NCBI RefSeq assembly: GCF_002138415.1
Contig: NZ_CP015612.1
Coordinates: forward strand, 784,001 to 848,000
From: Stenotrophomonas maltophilia
GTDB lineage: Bacteria > Pseudomonadota > Gammaproteobacteria > Xanthomonadales > Xanthomonadaceae
Length of the DNA: 64,000 nt
Reading direction: 5' to 3'
Positions 19,538-27,780 of this stretch are shown piece after piece; positions within the stretch are counted from its first letter, which is position 1, and every line of letters starts with the position of its first letter. The notes below the pieces were generated by a model. The model was not told the DNA's origin. It searched no databases and was given only the letters and a program-made list of their open reading frames with translations. A program made the translations under genes and the position numbers.

Positions 19538-20205
19538 TCGAACTGCTGGACCTGCAACAGACTCTGTGCGCCTTTGCGGCCTGCAACGATGACGATGCGG
19601 TGTACGCCTCCTTCGGTTGGGTGCACGCCACCGGGGGCGATCTGCTGCAGGCGCGTTTCTGGTTGCCGGGCGATGAAGACGCGGCGTTCGACGACGACGG
19701 TGATGTCCCCGCCGAAGCGGGCGCGCTGGGCCTGTCCACCTTTCTTGAACCGGCGACCTTCGCCGACGTGCTCGACGTGCAGAAGCGGCAGCAGCCGCTG
19801 TCCACGCTGGCCGACCATGCACGGGCGCTGGCGTACTACGCCGAGTACGACGCATTCCAGCAGGTCGAGGGCATCGACGAGGCCCTGGGCGAAGCGGGTG
19901 CTGAGGAACAAGCGGCGGCACGCGAGGCCGGCATTGGTGCGGGCATCTTCGCGTCGTTCGATCTGGTGCTGGTCGCGTGTCCGGAGGCGCAGGTCAAGGC
20001 AGTGGCCCAGCGCGTGGCGCATCTGCTGGAGATTCCGGTGGGCGAAGCGCTGCCGCGCTGTCGTGGGTTGCCGCTGATGCTGGGCGAAGCACTGGACCGC
20101 AAGCGTGCGCAGGCGATCAAGGATGACTTCGCCGCCATTGGCGCAACGTTGCAGGTGCGCGCTTTCAAGCCGTTCCCGTGGATGGATGCGCCCGTATTGC
20201 GGTAG
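19534..20205 (+). CDS. Conserved hypothetical protein coupled to the MFS exporter
   Basis: A 223-residue soluble acidic protein I do not recognise. It has no signal peptide or membrane helix. The last third (LPRCRGLPLMLGEALDRK then AIKDDFAAIGATLQV) looks like the C-terminal domain of ribosomal protein L7/L12, a strand-helix pattern ending in GAxxxV; this is only an eye match. Its ATG overlaps the exporter stop, so translation is coupled. The TAG stop is the GTAG of a SMAG repeat. Confidence 0.65.
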   Translation: MIELLDLQQTLCAFAACNDDDAVYASFGWVHATGGDLLQARFWLPGDEDAAFDDDGDVPAEAGALGLSTFLEPATFADVLDVQKRQQPLSTLADHARALAYYAEYDAFQQVEGIDEALGEAGAEEQAAAREAGIGAGIFASFDLVLVACPEAQVKAVAQRVAHLLEIPVGEALPRCRGLPLMLGEALDRKRAQAIKDDFAAIGATLQVRAFKPFPWMDAPVLR

Positions 20206-20274
20206 TGCCGGCCGCTGGCCGGCAACCCCAGGTCGGTTGGATCATTGCAGTTGCCGGCCAGCGGCCGGCACTAC
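20202..20274 (+). repeat. Inverted SMAG/REP pair between convergent genes
   Basis: GTAGTGCCGGCCGCTGGCCG at 20202 and its mirror ending GGCACTAC at 20274 fill the space between two convergent genes. Bases 20203-20205 of the first copy are the stop codon of the upstream gene. Confidence 0.85.
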
Positions 20275-20288
20275 CAGGCCTGGGTAAA

Positions 20289-21086
20289 TCACCCGGCGGC
20301 CAGCAACTGCGGCTGCAACGCGCTGAAGATCCGCGCCAGCCGATCCGCCCACGCCAGCTGCCCGGCGGCATCGGCGATCAGATCTTGGCGGATCTCCAGT
20401 TCCACATGGACCAGGCCACGACCTTCGCCATGCACCGGCACAGCGTAGTCGCTGGTGCTGCTGACCGAATACGGTTCGTTGTCACCTACCACCAGGTCGC
20501 CTTCGTCGCGCAGCGCCTGCAGCAGTGCATGGGCAAAGCGCGTGTCCTGGTGGTACAGCACGCCGGCATGCCAGGGCCGCTGCGCGCCGTTCATCGCCGG
20601 AGTGAAACTGTGCATCATCACCAGCAGGGTGGGGCGACCGGCATCGCGGCGCGCATCCAGTTCGGCGTCGATGCGCGCATGGTAGGGCGCGTGAATCGCA
20701 TCGATGCGCTGCTGGCGCTGCGCTGCCGACAGCCCGGCGTTGCCAGGTACCACGGTGTGGTCGCTCACTTCCGGAATCAGCGTGGGCGAGGCCAGTGGGC
20801 GGTTGCAGTCGATCAGCAGCCGCGAATAGGTCTGTTCGATCGCCCAGGCATCCAGCCGTTCGGCCAGTGCACGGGTGGTGCCGGCAATGCCGATGTCCCA
20901 GCCGATGTGGCGATCCAGTTCGACCTGTGGCAAGCCCAGGCCGGCGAGGGCGCGCGGCACCTGCTGGCCGGCGTGGTCGGCCAGCAGCAGGTACGGCGAA
21001 GCGCCCTGCGGCTGGTGGACCGTGTAGAGCGCCGGGTCGTCGGCGTCCAGCAGCGCCGGCAGTGCGTGCAGGTCGGCGTCAGCCAC
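20289..21086 (-). CDS. N-formylglutamate amidohydrolase family protein
   Basis: A 265-residue FGase-like zinc hydrolase. The family pattern is visible: LLLADHAGQQVP near residue 35, DRHIGWDIG, SRLLIDCNR, and MMHSFTP with a metal-ligand His. No hut genes are nearby, so histidine degradation is not implied; other N-acyl or peptide substrates are possible. Last gene of a four-gene overlapping minus-strand operon; its start overlaps the NUDIX gene by 8 bp. Confidence 0.85.
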   Translation of the reverse strand: MADADLHALPALLDADDPALYTVHQPQGASPYLLLADHAGQQVPRALAGLGLPQVELDRHIGWDIGIAGTTRALAERLDAWAIEQTYSRLLIDCNRPLASPTLIPEVSDHTVVPGNAGLSAAQRQQRIDAIHAPYHARIDAELDARRDAGRPTLLVMMHSFTPAMNGAQRPWHAGVLYHQDTRFAHALLQALRDEGDLVVGDNEPYSVSSTSDYAVPVHGEGRGLVHVELEIRQDLIADAAGQLAWADRLARIFSALQPQLLAAG

Positions 21087-21633
21087 GCGGGCGCCCGTCC
21101 AGGTGGTGCTCGATCATCCACAGGCCGGCCCAGAGCTTTGCGTCCAGCTCGTAGCCTTCGCCCATCTTCTGCACCAGCCAGGCCGCGGCCTCACTGCGTG
21201 GAATCTCGTGCACGGTGATGTCTTCGCTGTCATCGCCGCCACCTTCGCCGATCCGGCGCAGGCCGGTGGCGCGTACGAAGGCGATCTTCTCGCTGCTGGC
21301 GCCGGAGGACGTCGGGCCGATCATCAGCACTTCGGCGTGGTTGGCGGTCCAGCCGGTTTCTTCTTCCAGCTCGCGCACGGCCGAGACTTCGATCGATTCG
21401 CCGGCATCGATGTCGCCGACCAGGCCGGCGGGCATCTCGATGGTGGGTGCCTGCAGCGGCACGCGGAACTGCTCGACGAACAGCACCTTGTCCTCCGGGG
21501 TGACGGCGATGATGATCGCGGCCAGGCCACCGGCATGGGTACGTTCGCTGTATTCCCAGGTGCCGCGCACCAGCATGCGCTGGTACTTGCCTTCATAGAC
21601 GACACGCGGGGCTTCGGTGTTGCGCTGGCTCAT
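21079..21633 (-). CDS. NUDIX hydrolase (ADP-ribose/NADH pyrophosphatase type)
   Basis: A 184-residue protein with an exact Nudix box, G-DIDAG-E-SIEVSAV-RE-L-EE-T-G, at about residues 78-100. It is preceded by the EMPAG strand typical of ADP-ribose pyrophosphatases and followed by GPTSSGASSEKI. It probably hydrolyses an ADP-sugar or dinucleotide to AMP. The ATG overlaps the upstream exonuclease stop by 4 bp. Confidence 0.88.
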   Translation of the reverse strand: MSQRNTEAPRVVYEGKYQRMLVRGTWEYSERTHAGGLAAIIIAVTPEDKVLFVEQFRVPLQAPTIEMPAGLVGDIDAGESIEVSAVRELEEETGWTANHAEVLMIGPTSSGASSEKIAFVRATGLRRIGEGGGDDSEDITVHEIPRSEAAAWLVQKMGEGYELDAKLWAGLWMIEHHLDGRPRG

Positions 21634-22580
21634 GCGGGCTCGCCGGAATTGGAAAAGGATGGAGTAGGAACGGGGTCGGCCACACCGGCGGCATCGAACA
21701 GCCGGCGGCGGGTCATCGGGCCGAAGCGCAGGGTCTGGCACAGGCCACCGAGCAGCTCCGGGTCGGCCGCCTGGCGCAGCAGACCGGGTTGGCTGCCTTC
21801 CAGCGGCGCGTCCAGCGCGATGGTGGTCAGCTGGCGCCAGAGCTGGGCGTGCTCGCGCTGTTCGCGCAGGCGCACCGCCATCTGTGCGGCGCCGCGCAGG
21901 CGCAGGAACGGCACTTCGTCCAGGCGCTCGTACAGCGCATTCATGCTGCCGAAATGGGCCAGCAGCACCGCAGCGGATTTGCTGCCGACGCCGCTGACAC
22001 CGGGAATGTTGTCCACCGCATCGCCGCACAGTGCCAGGTAATCGGCAATCTGGTGCGCGTGCACGCCGTGCCGCGCCTTGACGCCGGCCACGTCCCAGCG
22101 CTGGTTGCGCGCGTAGTCCCACTGCTCGTCATGGTCGAGCAGCAGCTGCGACAGGTCCTTGTCGGCGGAGATGATCACGCCGCGGTGGCTGCCACGATGC
22201 ACATGCAGTGCGCTGCCGATCAGGTCATCGGCTTCGTATTCGTGGTGGGCCAGCACCGCAAGGCCCAATGCCGCGCACAGCGCCTTGCAGTGTACGAACT
22301 GGCGCTTGAGCGCTTCCGGTGCCGGGTCGCGGTTGGCCTTGTAGGCCGGGTACAGGCGATGGCGGAAGCCGTTGTCCAGCGCTTCGTCAAAGGCGATGGC
22401 GATGTGACGGGGGCGCTCGCGCTCCAGCAGGTCCAGCAGGAAGCGGGCGAAGCCGTGCACGGCGTTGGTCGGCCAGCCCTGCGCGTCCTGGAACTGGTCC
22501 GGCAGCGAGTGCCAGGCGCGGAACACGTAGATGCTGGCGTCGACCAGGTACAGCGACGGCGGTGGTGCCGGCAGGCTCAT
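21630..22580 (-). CDS. 5'-3' exonuclease / flap endonuclease-like protein
   Basis: A 316-residue stand-alone protein matching the 5' nuclease domain of DNA polymerase I (ExoIX/Xni-like). Metal-binding acidic motifs are visible: LVDASIYVFR at the N-terminus, AFDEALDNGFRHRLYPAYKANR, YEADDLIG, and SADKDLSQLL. The helix-hairpin-helix is GDAVDNIPGVSGVGSKSA. It overlaps both neighbours by four bases, in an operon with a nitroreductase, a NUDIX hydrolase and an FGase-like enzyme. Confidence 0.88.
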   Translation of the reverse strand: MSLPAPPPSLYLVDASIYVFRAWHSLPDQFQDAQGWPTNAVHGFARFLLDLLERERPRHIAIAFDEALDNGFRHRLYPAYKANRDPAPEALKRQFVHCKALCAALGLAVLAHHEYEADDLIGSALHVHRGSHRGVIISADKDLSQLLLDHDEQWDYARNQRWDVAGVKARHGVHAHQIADYLALCGDAVDNIPGVSGVGSKSAAVLLAHFGSMNALYERLDEVPFLRLRGAAQMAVRLREQREHAQLWRQLTTIALDAPLEGSQPGLLRQAADPELLGGLCQTLRFGPMTRRRLFDAAGVADPVPTPSFSNSGEPA

Positions 22581-23176
22581 GCCGGTGGCGTCCAGTCGCG
22601 CAGCAGGGCGGCCGGATCGGGGCGCTCGCGCTCGGGAACATCGGCCTTGGGCGTGCCGATGTGGATGAAGCCGGCGATGCCTTCGCCTTCGGCCAGGCCC
22701 AGATGTGCCTGCACGACCGGGTCGAAGGCCATCCATGCGGTCAGCCACTGCGCACCGAAGCCCAGTGCCTGCGCGGCCTGCAGCAGGGCGAAGCAGACGC
22801 AGCCGGCGGTCATCAGCTGTTCCTGTTCGGGCACCTTAGGGTCCGGGCGCGGGCTGGCCACCACTACGATCACCAGCGGCGCATGGCTGAAACGCTGGCG
22901 GTCCTTTTCGAATACCGCCTCGCCCGCATGCGGGTCGCGCTGGCGGCTGCGCTCGGCCAGGAAGTCGCCCAGAGTGTGACGTGCATCGCCGGCGATCTTC
23001 AGGAAGCGGAACGGTACGCGCTTGCCGTGGTCGGGCACGCGCACGGCCGAGGCCAGCATGCGCTGCAGGGTGGCTGGATCCGGTCCGGGCTCGCCCAGTT
23101 GCCGCGAGGGCACCGAGCGGCGGGCATCCAGGGCAAGCAGGGCAGCGGGGTCGGGCATGGAGTCTGAACCGGTCAT
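22577..23176 (-). CDS. Nitroreductase family protein (YdjA-like)
   Basis: A 199-residue FMN-dependent oxidoreductase of the small nitroreductase family. The FMN-binding Arg pair is in ARRSVPSRQL, with VPDHGKRVPFRF following, and the GF-GAQWLTAW region and the C-terminal IHIGTPK are typical. First gene of the four-gene overlapping operon. ATG 23176 is taken; an in-frame ATG at 23158 is also possible. The physiological acceptor is unknown. Confidence 0.85.
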   Translation of the reverse strand: MTGSDSMPDPAALLALDARRSVPSRQLGEPGPDPATLQRMLASAVRVPDHGKRVPFRFLKIAGDARHTLGDFLAERSRQRDPHAGEAVFEKDRQRFSHAPLVIVVVASPRPDPKVPEQEQLMTAGCVCFALLQAAQALGFGAQWLTAWMAFDPVVQAHLGLAEGEGIAGFIHIGTPKADVPERERPDPAALLRDWTPPA

Positions 23177-23489
23177 CACGGGTGTTTGATTATAGTCGGG
23201 GTGGTCAATGACGCCGTCTGTGTCGCGTCCCGCCCCTGAATATCAAACTGTGATGAACATCATGCCACTGGCGGGAAAGGGACGACCGCTTCCTCTCGCC
23301 TCGTGGGCCTCGCACGGCTTACGATATCTATCTTGCCGGGCCGCCGGTCATGAGGTTTGAAGTGAGGACTGTTTCACTGTCCGTGACGGGCTGGCCGGCC
23401 TACCATCGACGTACCGGTACATGGGGTGTGCCGGTCGTCGCGATGTCCATGCTGTCTGTCGTATCAGAGAAGGTGGGGAGCCTTCCCGA
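23177..23489. other. 313-bp divergent promoter region
   Basis: The gap between the nitroreductase operon and the DUF1631 gene must contain both promoters. I see a TATAGT hexamer at 23193-23200 and a TGTGA-N6-TCATG near-match to a CRP/Clp site at 23249-23264. Nothing more can be supported. Confidence 0.3.
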
Positions 23490-25811
23490 ATGATGAGCGC
23501 GCCCACACCGATGGGATCGCCGGGGCGTGACCCGGCCCAGCTTCAGCGTGCCCGGGACATGGTCCTGCCGGCGCTGTGCCAGGCGTTCGGGGCCGCACTG
23601 GCGCGTTTCGACGATGCCCTGTTCGACCGGGCCGGCAATGCCGGCTCGTCGCAGCTGCTGTTCCTGGATGCGATGCGCGAGCTGCGCCGCCGCCGTGAGG
23701 ACATCGCCGCCGCCTTCGCCGGCCACCTGCAGCGGGCCTGGGATGCGCTGGCCAGTGGCGAGCCGCTGTCGGCCGAAGCCACCCTGTCCGGGCCGGCCGA
23801 GGATGGCCTGAGCCTGCTGGCTGAACATGTACTGGAGTCGCGGCTGGCGGTGCGTAATTTCGCCACCGTGCTGCTGCGCGACTTCAAGCCGGTGCTGGCG
23901 CGGCTGGACCGGCGCCTCGGCCGCTTGATCGGCGGCGCGGAGCTGGATGCCGACCACAACCCGGTCAGCCCCGAACACCTGGGCGTGGCCATCCACGAGG
24001 CCTTTGCCGGCTGTGAGCTGGCGCCGGAAGTGCACCTGGTGCTGATCAAGCTGTGCGAGCGCGACCTGCGCGCGCCGGTGGGCCGCATCTACGAGAAGCT
24101 GGACGAGCAGCTGGCCGCTGCTGGCGTGATGTCGCAGATGGGGGCGCCGCAGCGTCCGCTATCGGCCGCCCCCGACCCGCGCATGGCCTCGGGCCTGGAC
24201 GATCTGGTGGAACAGCGCCAGAGCGCGGGCTTCGACAGCGAATTCAGCGATGATGAACAGGCCGCGCCGGCCTGGGCGCAGCGTTTCGCCGCGCGCTGGT
24301 CCGAGCGCCGTGGCCACATGCAGCAGCACCTGCCGGGCGAAGAAGTTGGCAACAGCGAGGCGTATGCCGGCCAGCAGGGCATGTTGCTGGAGGCCCTGCA
24401 TGAGCTGCTGCAGCAGACCCGTCACGTTCGCGAGGACGCCACCTCGGCCGCGCAGGTCGCGGTCGGCCAGCACCGCCCGTTGAGCCAGCGCGAGATGATG
24501 TCGGTGCTGTCGCTGCTGCAGGCCACGCCCAGCGCGACCCTGCGTGCGGCGATCGGCGAGGACGGCGAATCACTGGCGCAGCGGCTGAAGAGCGAAGTGC
24601 TGTCCAGCGCCACCCGCCTCGGCGTTGATCCCGGCCAGACCCGGCTGGACCCGCAGGACGAGGACGCGATTGATCTGGTCGGCATGCTGTTCGACGTGAT
24701 GCTGGACGAACGCGAGTTGGAAGGTCGCTCGCGCGAGCTGATCGGCCGCCTGGTGGTGCCCTTCGTCAAGGTCGCGATGCTCGACCGCCGCATGTTCGTG
24801 CAGAAGACCCACCCGGCCCGCAAGCTGCTCAACTCGCTGGCCGAAGCCTGCGAGGGCAATACCGGCGAAAGCCAGGCCGAGCGCATGCTGATGGCCAAGG
24901 TCGAGGAGATCATCGAACGCCTGGTGGCCGAGTTCAACGAGAACCTGGCGATCTTCCTGACCCTGGAAGAAGAATTCCGCGAGTTCCTCGTGCAGCATCG
25001 CCGCCGTGTGGAAATCGCCGAGCGTCGCGCCGCTGAAACGCAGCGCGGCCAGGAAAAGCTGGAAATGGCCCGCAGCCGTGCCGGTGCCGAGCTGGACCGC
25101 CGCATCGGTGATGCCACCCTGCCACCGGCCATCGCCGAGTTCCTGCGCCAGCCGTGGCAGCACCACCTGACCCTGGCGCTGCTGCGCGAGGGCGAGGAGG
25201 GCGCGTCGGTGGCCGAGGCACTGAGCCTGGCTGACGGCCTGCTGGAGGAAGTGGCCGAGGCCCGCCGCCAGATCGTCGGCAAACCGTGGCTGCAGGCCTG
25301 GCAGCCGGTGCTGGCCAAGGTGTTCGCCAGCGTGGGTGTGCATGGTGATGCCGCCACCGGCGCCATCGATGCCCTGCATGACACCCTGCAGGGTATTGCC
25401 GAATCGCGGCCGGAACTGCAGCGCGCGCTGCCGGAGCTGCCACAGGTTGCCTTGCCGGCGCCGCCGGTGGCCGAATCGCCGGCAGTGGAGCTGGGCGGGC
25501 AGATCGACGCCGACGATTTCGACAACGCCGATGCCGACCGCTTCCGCCGCATGGAAATCGGCAACTGGCTGGACTTCGTCGACAAGGACGGCAAGGTGCA
25601 GGCCGGCAAGCTGTCCTGGGTCAGCCCTATTTCCTCGCGCCTGCTGTTCGTCAACCGCCGCGGCGTGCGCTTCTGCGTGGCCTCGCCGGAAGAACTGGCG
25701 GTGATGGTGCGGCTGGGCCGCCTGCGCGCCCACGTCGACGATGGCGCCTTCGACAGCGCGATGCAGGGTGTAATCGATCGGCTGGACCCGGGCAGCGCAA
25801 CACTGCACTGA
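23490..25811 (+). CDS. DUF1631 family protein with C-terminal PilZ-like region
   Basis: A 773-residue soluble, largely helical protein with a charged coiled region at about 505-560 (EEEFREFLVQHRRRVEIAERR). The C-terminal block (GNWLDFVDKDGKVQAGKLSW then RLLFVNRRGVRF) has the beta-barrel pattern of the PilZ-related end of DUF1631. No catalytic motif is recognised; c-di-GMP or RNA-polymerase-related roles are speculation. The ATG at 23490 has GGTGGGGAG upstream; a second ATG follows at once. Confidence 0.75.
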   Translation: MMSAPTPMGSPGRDPAQLQRARDMVLPALCQAFGAALARFDDALFDRAGNAGSSQLLFLDAMRELRRRREDIAAAFAGHLQRAWDALASGEPLSAEATLSGPAEDGLSLLAEHVLESRLAVRNFATVLLRDFKPVLARLDRRLGRLIGGAELDADHNPVSPEHLGVAIHEAFAGCELAPEVHLVLIKLCERDLRAPVGRIYEKLDEQLAAAGVMSQMGAPQRPLSAAPDPRMASGLDDLVEQRQSAGFDSEFSDDEQAAPAWAQRFAARWSERRGHMQQHLPGEEVGNSEAYAGQQGMLLEALHELLQQTRHVREDATSAAQVAVGQHRPLSQREMMSVLSLLQATPSATLRAAIGEDGESLAQRLKSEVLSSATRLGVDPGQTRLDPQDEDAIDLVGMLFDVMLDERELEGRSRELIGRLVVPFVKVAMLDRRMFVQKTHPARKLLNSLAEACEGNTGESQAERMLMAKVEEIIERLVAEFNENLAIFLTLEEEFREFLVQHRRRVEIAERRAAETQRGQEKLEMARSRAGAELDRRIGDATLPPAIAEFLRQPWQHHLTLALLREGEEGASVAEALSLADGLLEEVAEARRQIVGKPWLQAWQPVLAKVFASVGVHGDAATGAIDALHDTLQGIAESRPELQRALPELPQVALPAPPVAESPAVELGGQIDADDFDNADADRFRRMEIGNWLDFVDKDGKVQAGKLSWVSPISSRLLFVNRRGVRFCVASPEELAVMVRLGRLRAHVDDGAFDSAMQGVIDRLDPGSATLH

Positions 25812-25863
25812 GTCGTGGCTGCCTGCTAGGATCGGGAAAACTCACCGATCAGCGGGGACCTGC

Positions 25864-26943
25864 ATGGCCGTGGCGTTGCTGGGGATCAAGGAGACCGCGC
25901 CGGGCGAACGGCGCGTGGCACTGACGCCGGAAACCGCGCGCAAGCTCGGTGCCTTGGGCATTACCGTCTGGTATGAGGCCGGCGCCGGTCTGGCGGCGGG
26001 ATTTACCGATGCTGCCTATGACGACGCCGGTGCACGCGTTTTCGATGAAGGTCGCTGGGCCGAGATCGATATCCTGCTGTGCGTGCAGGCGCCGCCGGCG
26101 GCGGTGCTGGAGCAGCTCAAGCCCGCTGCCAGCGTAGTCGGCCTGTTGACCCCGGGCAGCGATCCGGCCCTGGCCGCGTTGGCCAGCGACGACCGCCTGT
26201 ACCTGTTCCCGCTGCAGCAGCTGCCGCGCACCACCCGTGCGCAGGCGATGGACGTGCTCAGTTCGCAGGCCGGCATGGCCGGTTACAAGGCCGCGCTGAT
26301 CGCCGCCGAACGCGCACCACGCTTCTTCCCGATGCTGACCACTGCGGCCGGTACCGTGCGCCCGGCCAAGGTACTGGTGATCGGTGCCGGCGTGGCCGGC
26401 CTGCAGGCCATTGCCACCGCGCGCCGGTTGGGCGCACAGGTGGAAGGTTTCGACGTGCGCCCGGAAACCCGCGAGCAGATCCAGTCACTGGGCGCGCGCT
26501 TCCTCGATCTTGGCGTGAGTGCGGCCGGCGAGGGCGGCTATGCGCGCGCGTTGAGCGATGAGGAACGCGCCGAGCAGCAGCGCCGCCTGGCCGACCACCT
26601 GCGCAGCGTGGATGTGGTGATCTGCACTGCAGCGGTACCGGGGCGACCGGCGCCGACGATCGTGACTGCGGCGATGGTGGAGGGCATGGCCACCGGCAGC
26701 GTGATCGTGGACCTGGCGGCGGAGAGCGGCGGCAACTGCGCACTGACCCAGCCGGGGCAGTGCATCGAGCATCAGGGCGTGACCATCGATGGCCCGCTGG
26801 GCCTGGCCAGCCGCGGCGCGACCCAGGCCAGCGAGATGTATGCGCGCAACCTGCTCAACTTCGTCGCGCTGTTCGTGCGCGAAGGGCAGCTCGGTTTCGA
26901 CTGGGAAGACGAGTTGCTGGCGAAGACGCGCTGGCAACAGTGA
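25864..26943 (+). CDS. pntAA: NAD(P) transhydrogenase subunit alpha, part 1 (PntAA)
   Basis: A 359-residue NAD(H)-binding domain I of the proton-translocating transhydrogenase. The AlaDH/PNT N-terminal domain (MAVALLGIKETAPGERRVALTPE) and the NAD Rossmann motif VLVIGAGVAGLQA are both clear. It is the split form, lacking the membrane part, which is encoded by pntAB. pntAB lies 1.5 kb downstream rather than adjacent; three minus-strand genes sit between. Confidence 0.93.
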   Translation: MAVALLGIKETAPGERRVALTPETARKLGALGITVWYEAGAGLAAGFTDAAYDDAGARVFDEGRWAEIDILLCVQAPPAAVLEQLKPAASVVGLLTPGSDPALAALASDDRLYLFPLQQLPRTTRAQAMDVLSSQAGMAGYKAALIAAERAPRFFPMLTTAAGTVRPAKVLVIGAGVAGLQAIATARRLGAQVEGFDVRPETREQIQSLGARFLDLGVSAAGEGGYARALSDEERAEQQRRLADHLRSVDVVICTAAVPGRPAPTIVTAAMVEGMATGSVIVDLAAESGGNCALTQPGQCIEHQGVTIDGPLGLASRGATQASEMYARNLLNFVALFVREGQLGFDWEDELLAKTRWQQ

Positions 26944-26947
26944 GTCG

Positions 26948-26974
26948 GTAGCGCCGGGCCATGCCCGGCGCTAC
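26948..26974 (+). repeat. SMAG/REP palindrome after pntAA
   Basis: GTAGCGCCGGGCCATGCCCG then GCGCTAC. It is an almost perfect dyad with GTAG/CTAC at both ends, 4 bp after the pntAA stop and close to the end of the convergent DUF3106 gene. Confidence 0.8.
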
Positions 26975-26988
26975 CGACGTTGAGCGCG

Positions 26989-27450
26989 TTACCGCGGCTT
27001 CGCCGGCGGCGGGTTCTCGCGCACCCAGTCCCTGCGCTGTTCCGGCGTCATCTGCGACCAGCGCTCGCGCAGTGCGTCGCGCTGCGCGGGCGGCAGATCC
27101 CGCATCTGACCGAACAGGGCACGTGCCTGCTCACGTTGTTCCGGGCTCATGTGTTCGAAGCGGCGTAGCCCACGGCGGGCCCTGTCGCGTTCCTCCGGAC
27201 TCATCGATTGCCAGCGCTGGCCATGCGAGAGCATGCGTTGGCGCTGGCCAGCGTCGGCGCTGTTCCAGCGGTCGCGCAGCGGCGCCAGCAGGAATTCGCG
27301 CTGGGCGTCGCTCAGTTGTTCCCAGGCCGGCAGCGGTGCGGCCGGCGCGGGGCGTGCGGCAGGGGCGGGCGCGGCGCTCTGCGCCAGCGCCGGGAGGGCC
27401 GGCAGCAGCAACAGGGTCATCAGCAGGGGCAGGGTGTGCAGTCGGGACAT
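26989..27450 (-). CDS. Exported DUF3106 protein
   Basis: A 153-residue protein with a signal peptide (about 23 residues, ending ALAQS) and a Pro/Ala linker. A helical domain is built from repeats of an LSxxQRxxLxxLRxRW / MSPEERxRAR pattern. This is the DUF3106 family, recalling periplasmic CpxP/Spy-like helical proteins. Third gene of a sigma factor, DUF3619-like, DUF3106 cassette; a role in an envelope response is inferred from the cassette only. Confidence 0.75.
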   Translation of the reverse strand: MSRLHTLPLLMTLLLLPALPALAQSAAPAPAARPAPAAPLPAWEQLSDAQREFLLAPLRDRWNSADAGQRQRMLSHGQRWQSMSPEERDRARRGLRRFEHMSPEQREQARALFGQMRDLPPAQRDALRERWSQMTPEQRRDWVRENPPPAKPR

Positions 27451-27453
27451 GAT

Positions 27454-27780
27454 TCACTCCATCGCCAGGTCGTTGTCGCCCAGCCACAGGTACAGATCGG
27501 GATTTTCGTCGTAGAGCGCGCTGTTGTCTTCCACTGCCGCAAGCACCGGTGCCGGCGCAGGGCCCGTCAGCGTGCCATGGCCAGTGAACTGCAGGCCGAT
27601 ACCCAGTGCCACCACCAGTGAACAGGCGCTGGCCAGCCACCAGCGCCAGCGCCCGCGATGGGCCGCGCCGGCGCCATGGCGGGCCTGGCGCAGCCGGGCC
27701 AACGTTGCCGGCGACAGCGCGTGCAGCGACTGCGCGTGCAGGCTGCGCAGGGTGTCATCGGAAGGCAGGGAGCGGTTCAC
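27454..27780 (-). CDS. Small single-span membrane protein (DUF3619-like, possible anti-sigma factor)
   Basis: A 108-residue protein: soluble N-terminal 45 residues rich in Arg and Ala, one membrane helix (WWLASACSLVVALGIGL), and a short acidic outer tail ending LYLWLGDNDLAME. It starts with GTG overlapping the sigma-factor stop by four bases, so it is co-translated. Position and topology suggest an anti-sigma-like or DUF3619 protein, but no ZAS zinc motif is present. Confidence 0.6.
   Translation of the reverse strand: MNRSLPSDDTLRSLHAQSLHALSPATLARLRQARHGAGAAHRGRWRWWLASACSLVVALGIGLQFTGHGTLTGPAPAPVLAAVEDNSALYDENPDLYLWLGDNDLAME

Noticed and set aside
23249-23264. CRP/Clp-type site TGTGA-N6-TCATG
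   Set aside because: Only the left half fits the consensus; the right half matches 3 of 5 bases, so it is kept only as a remark in the region entry.
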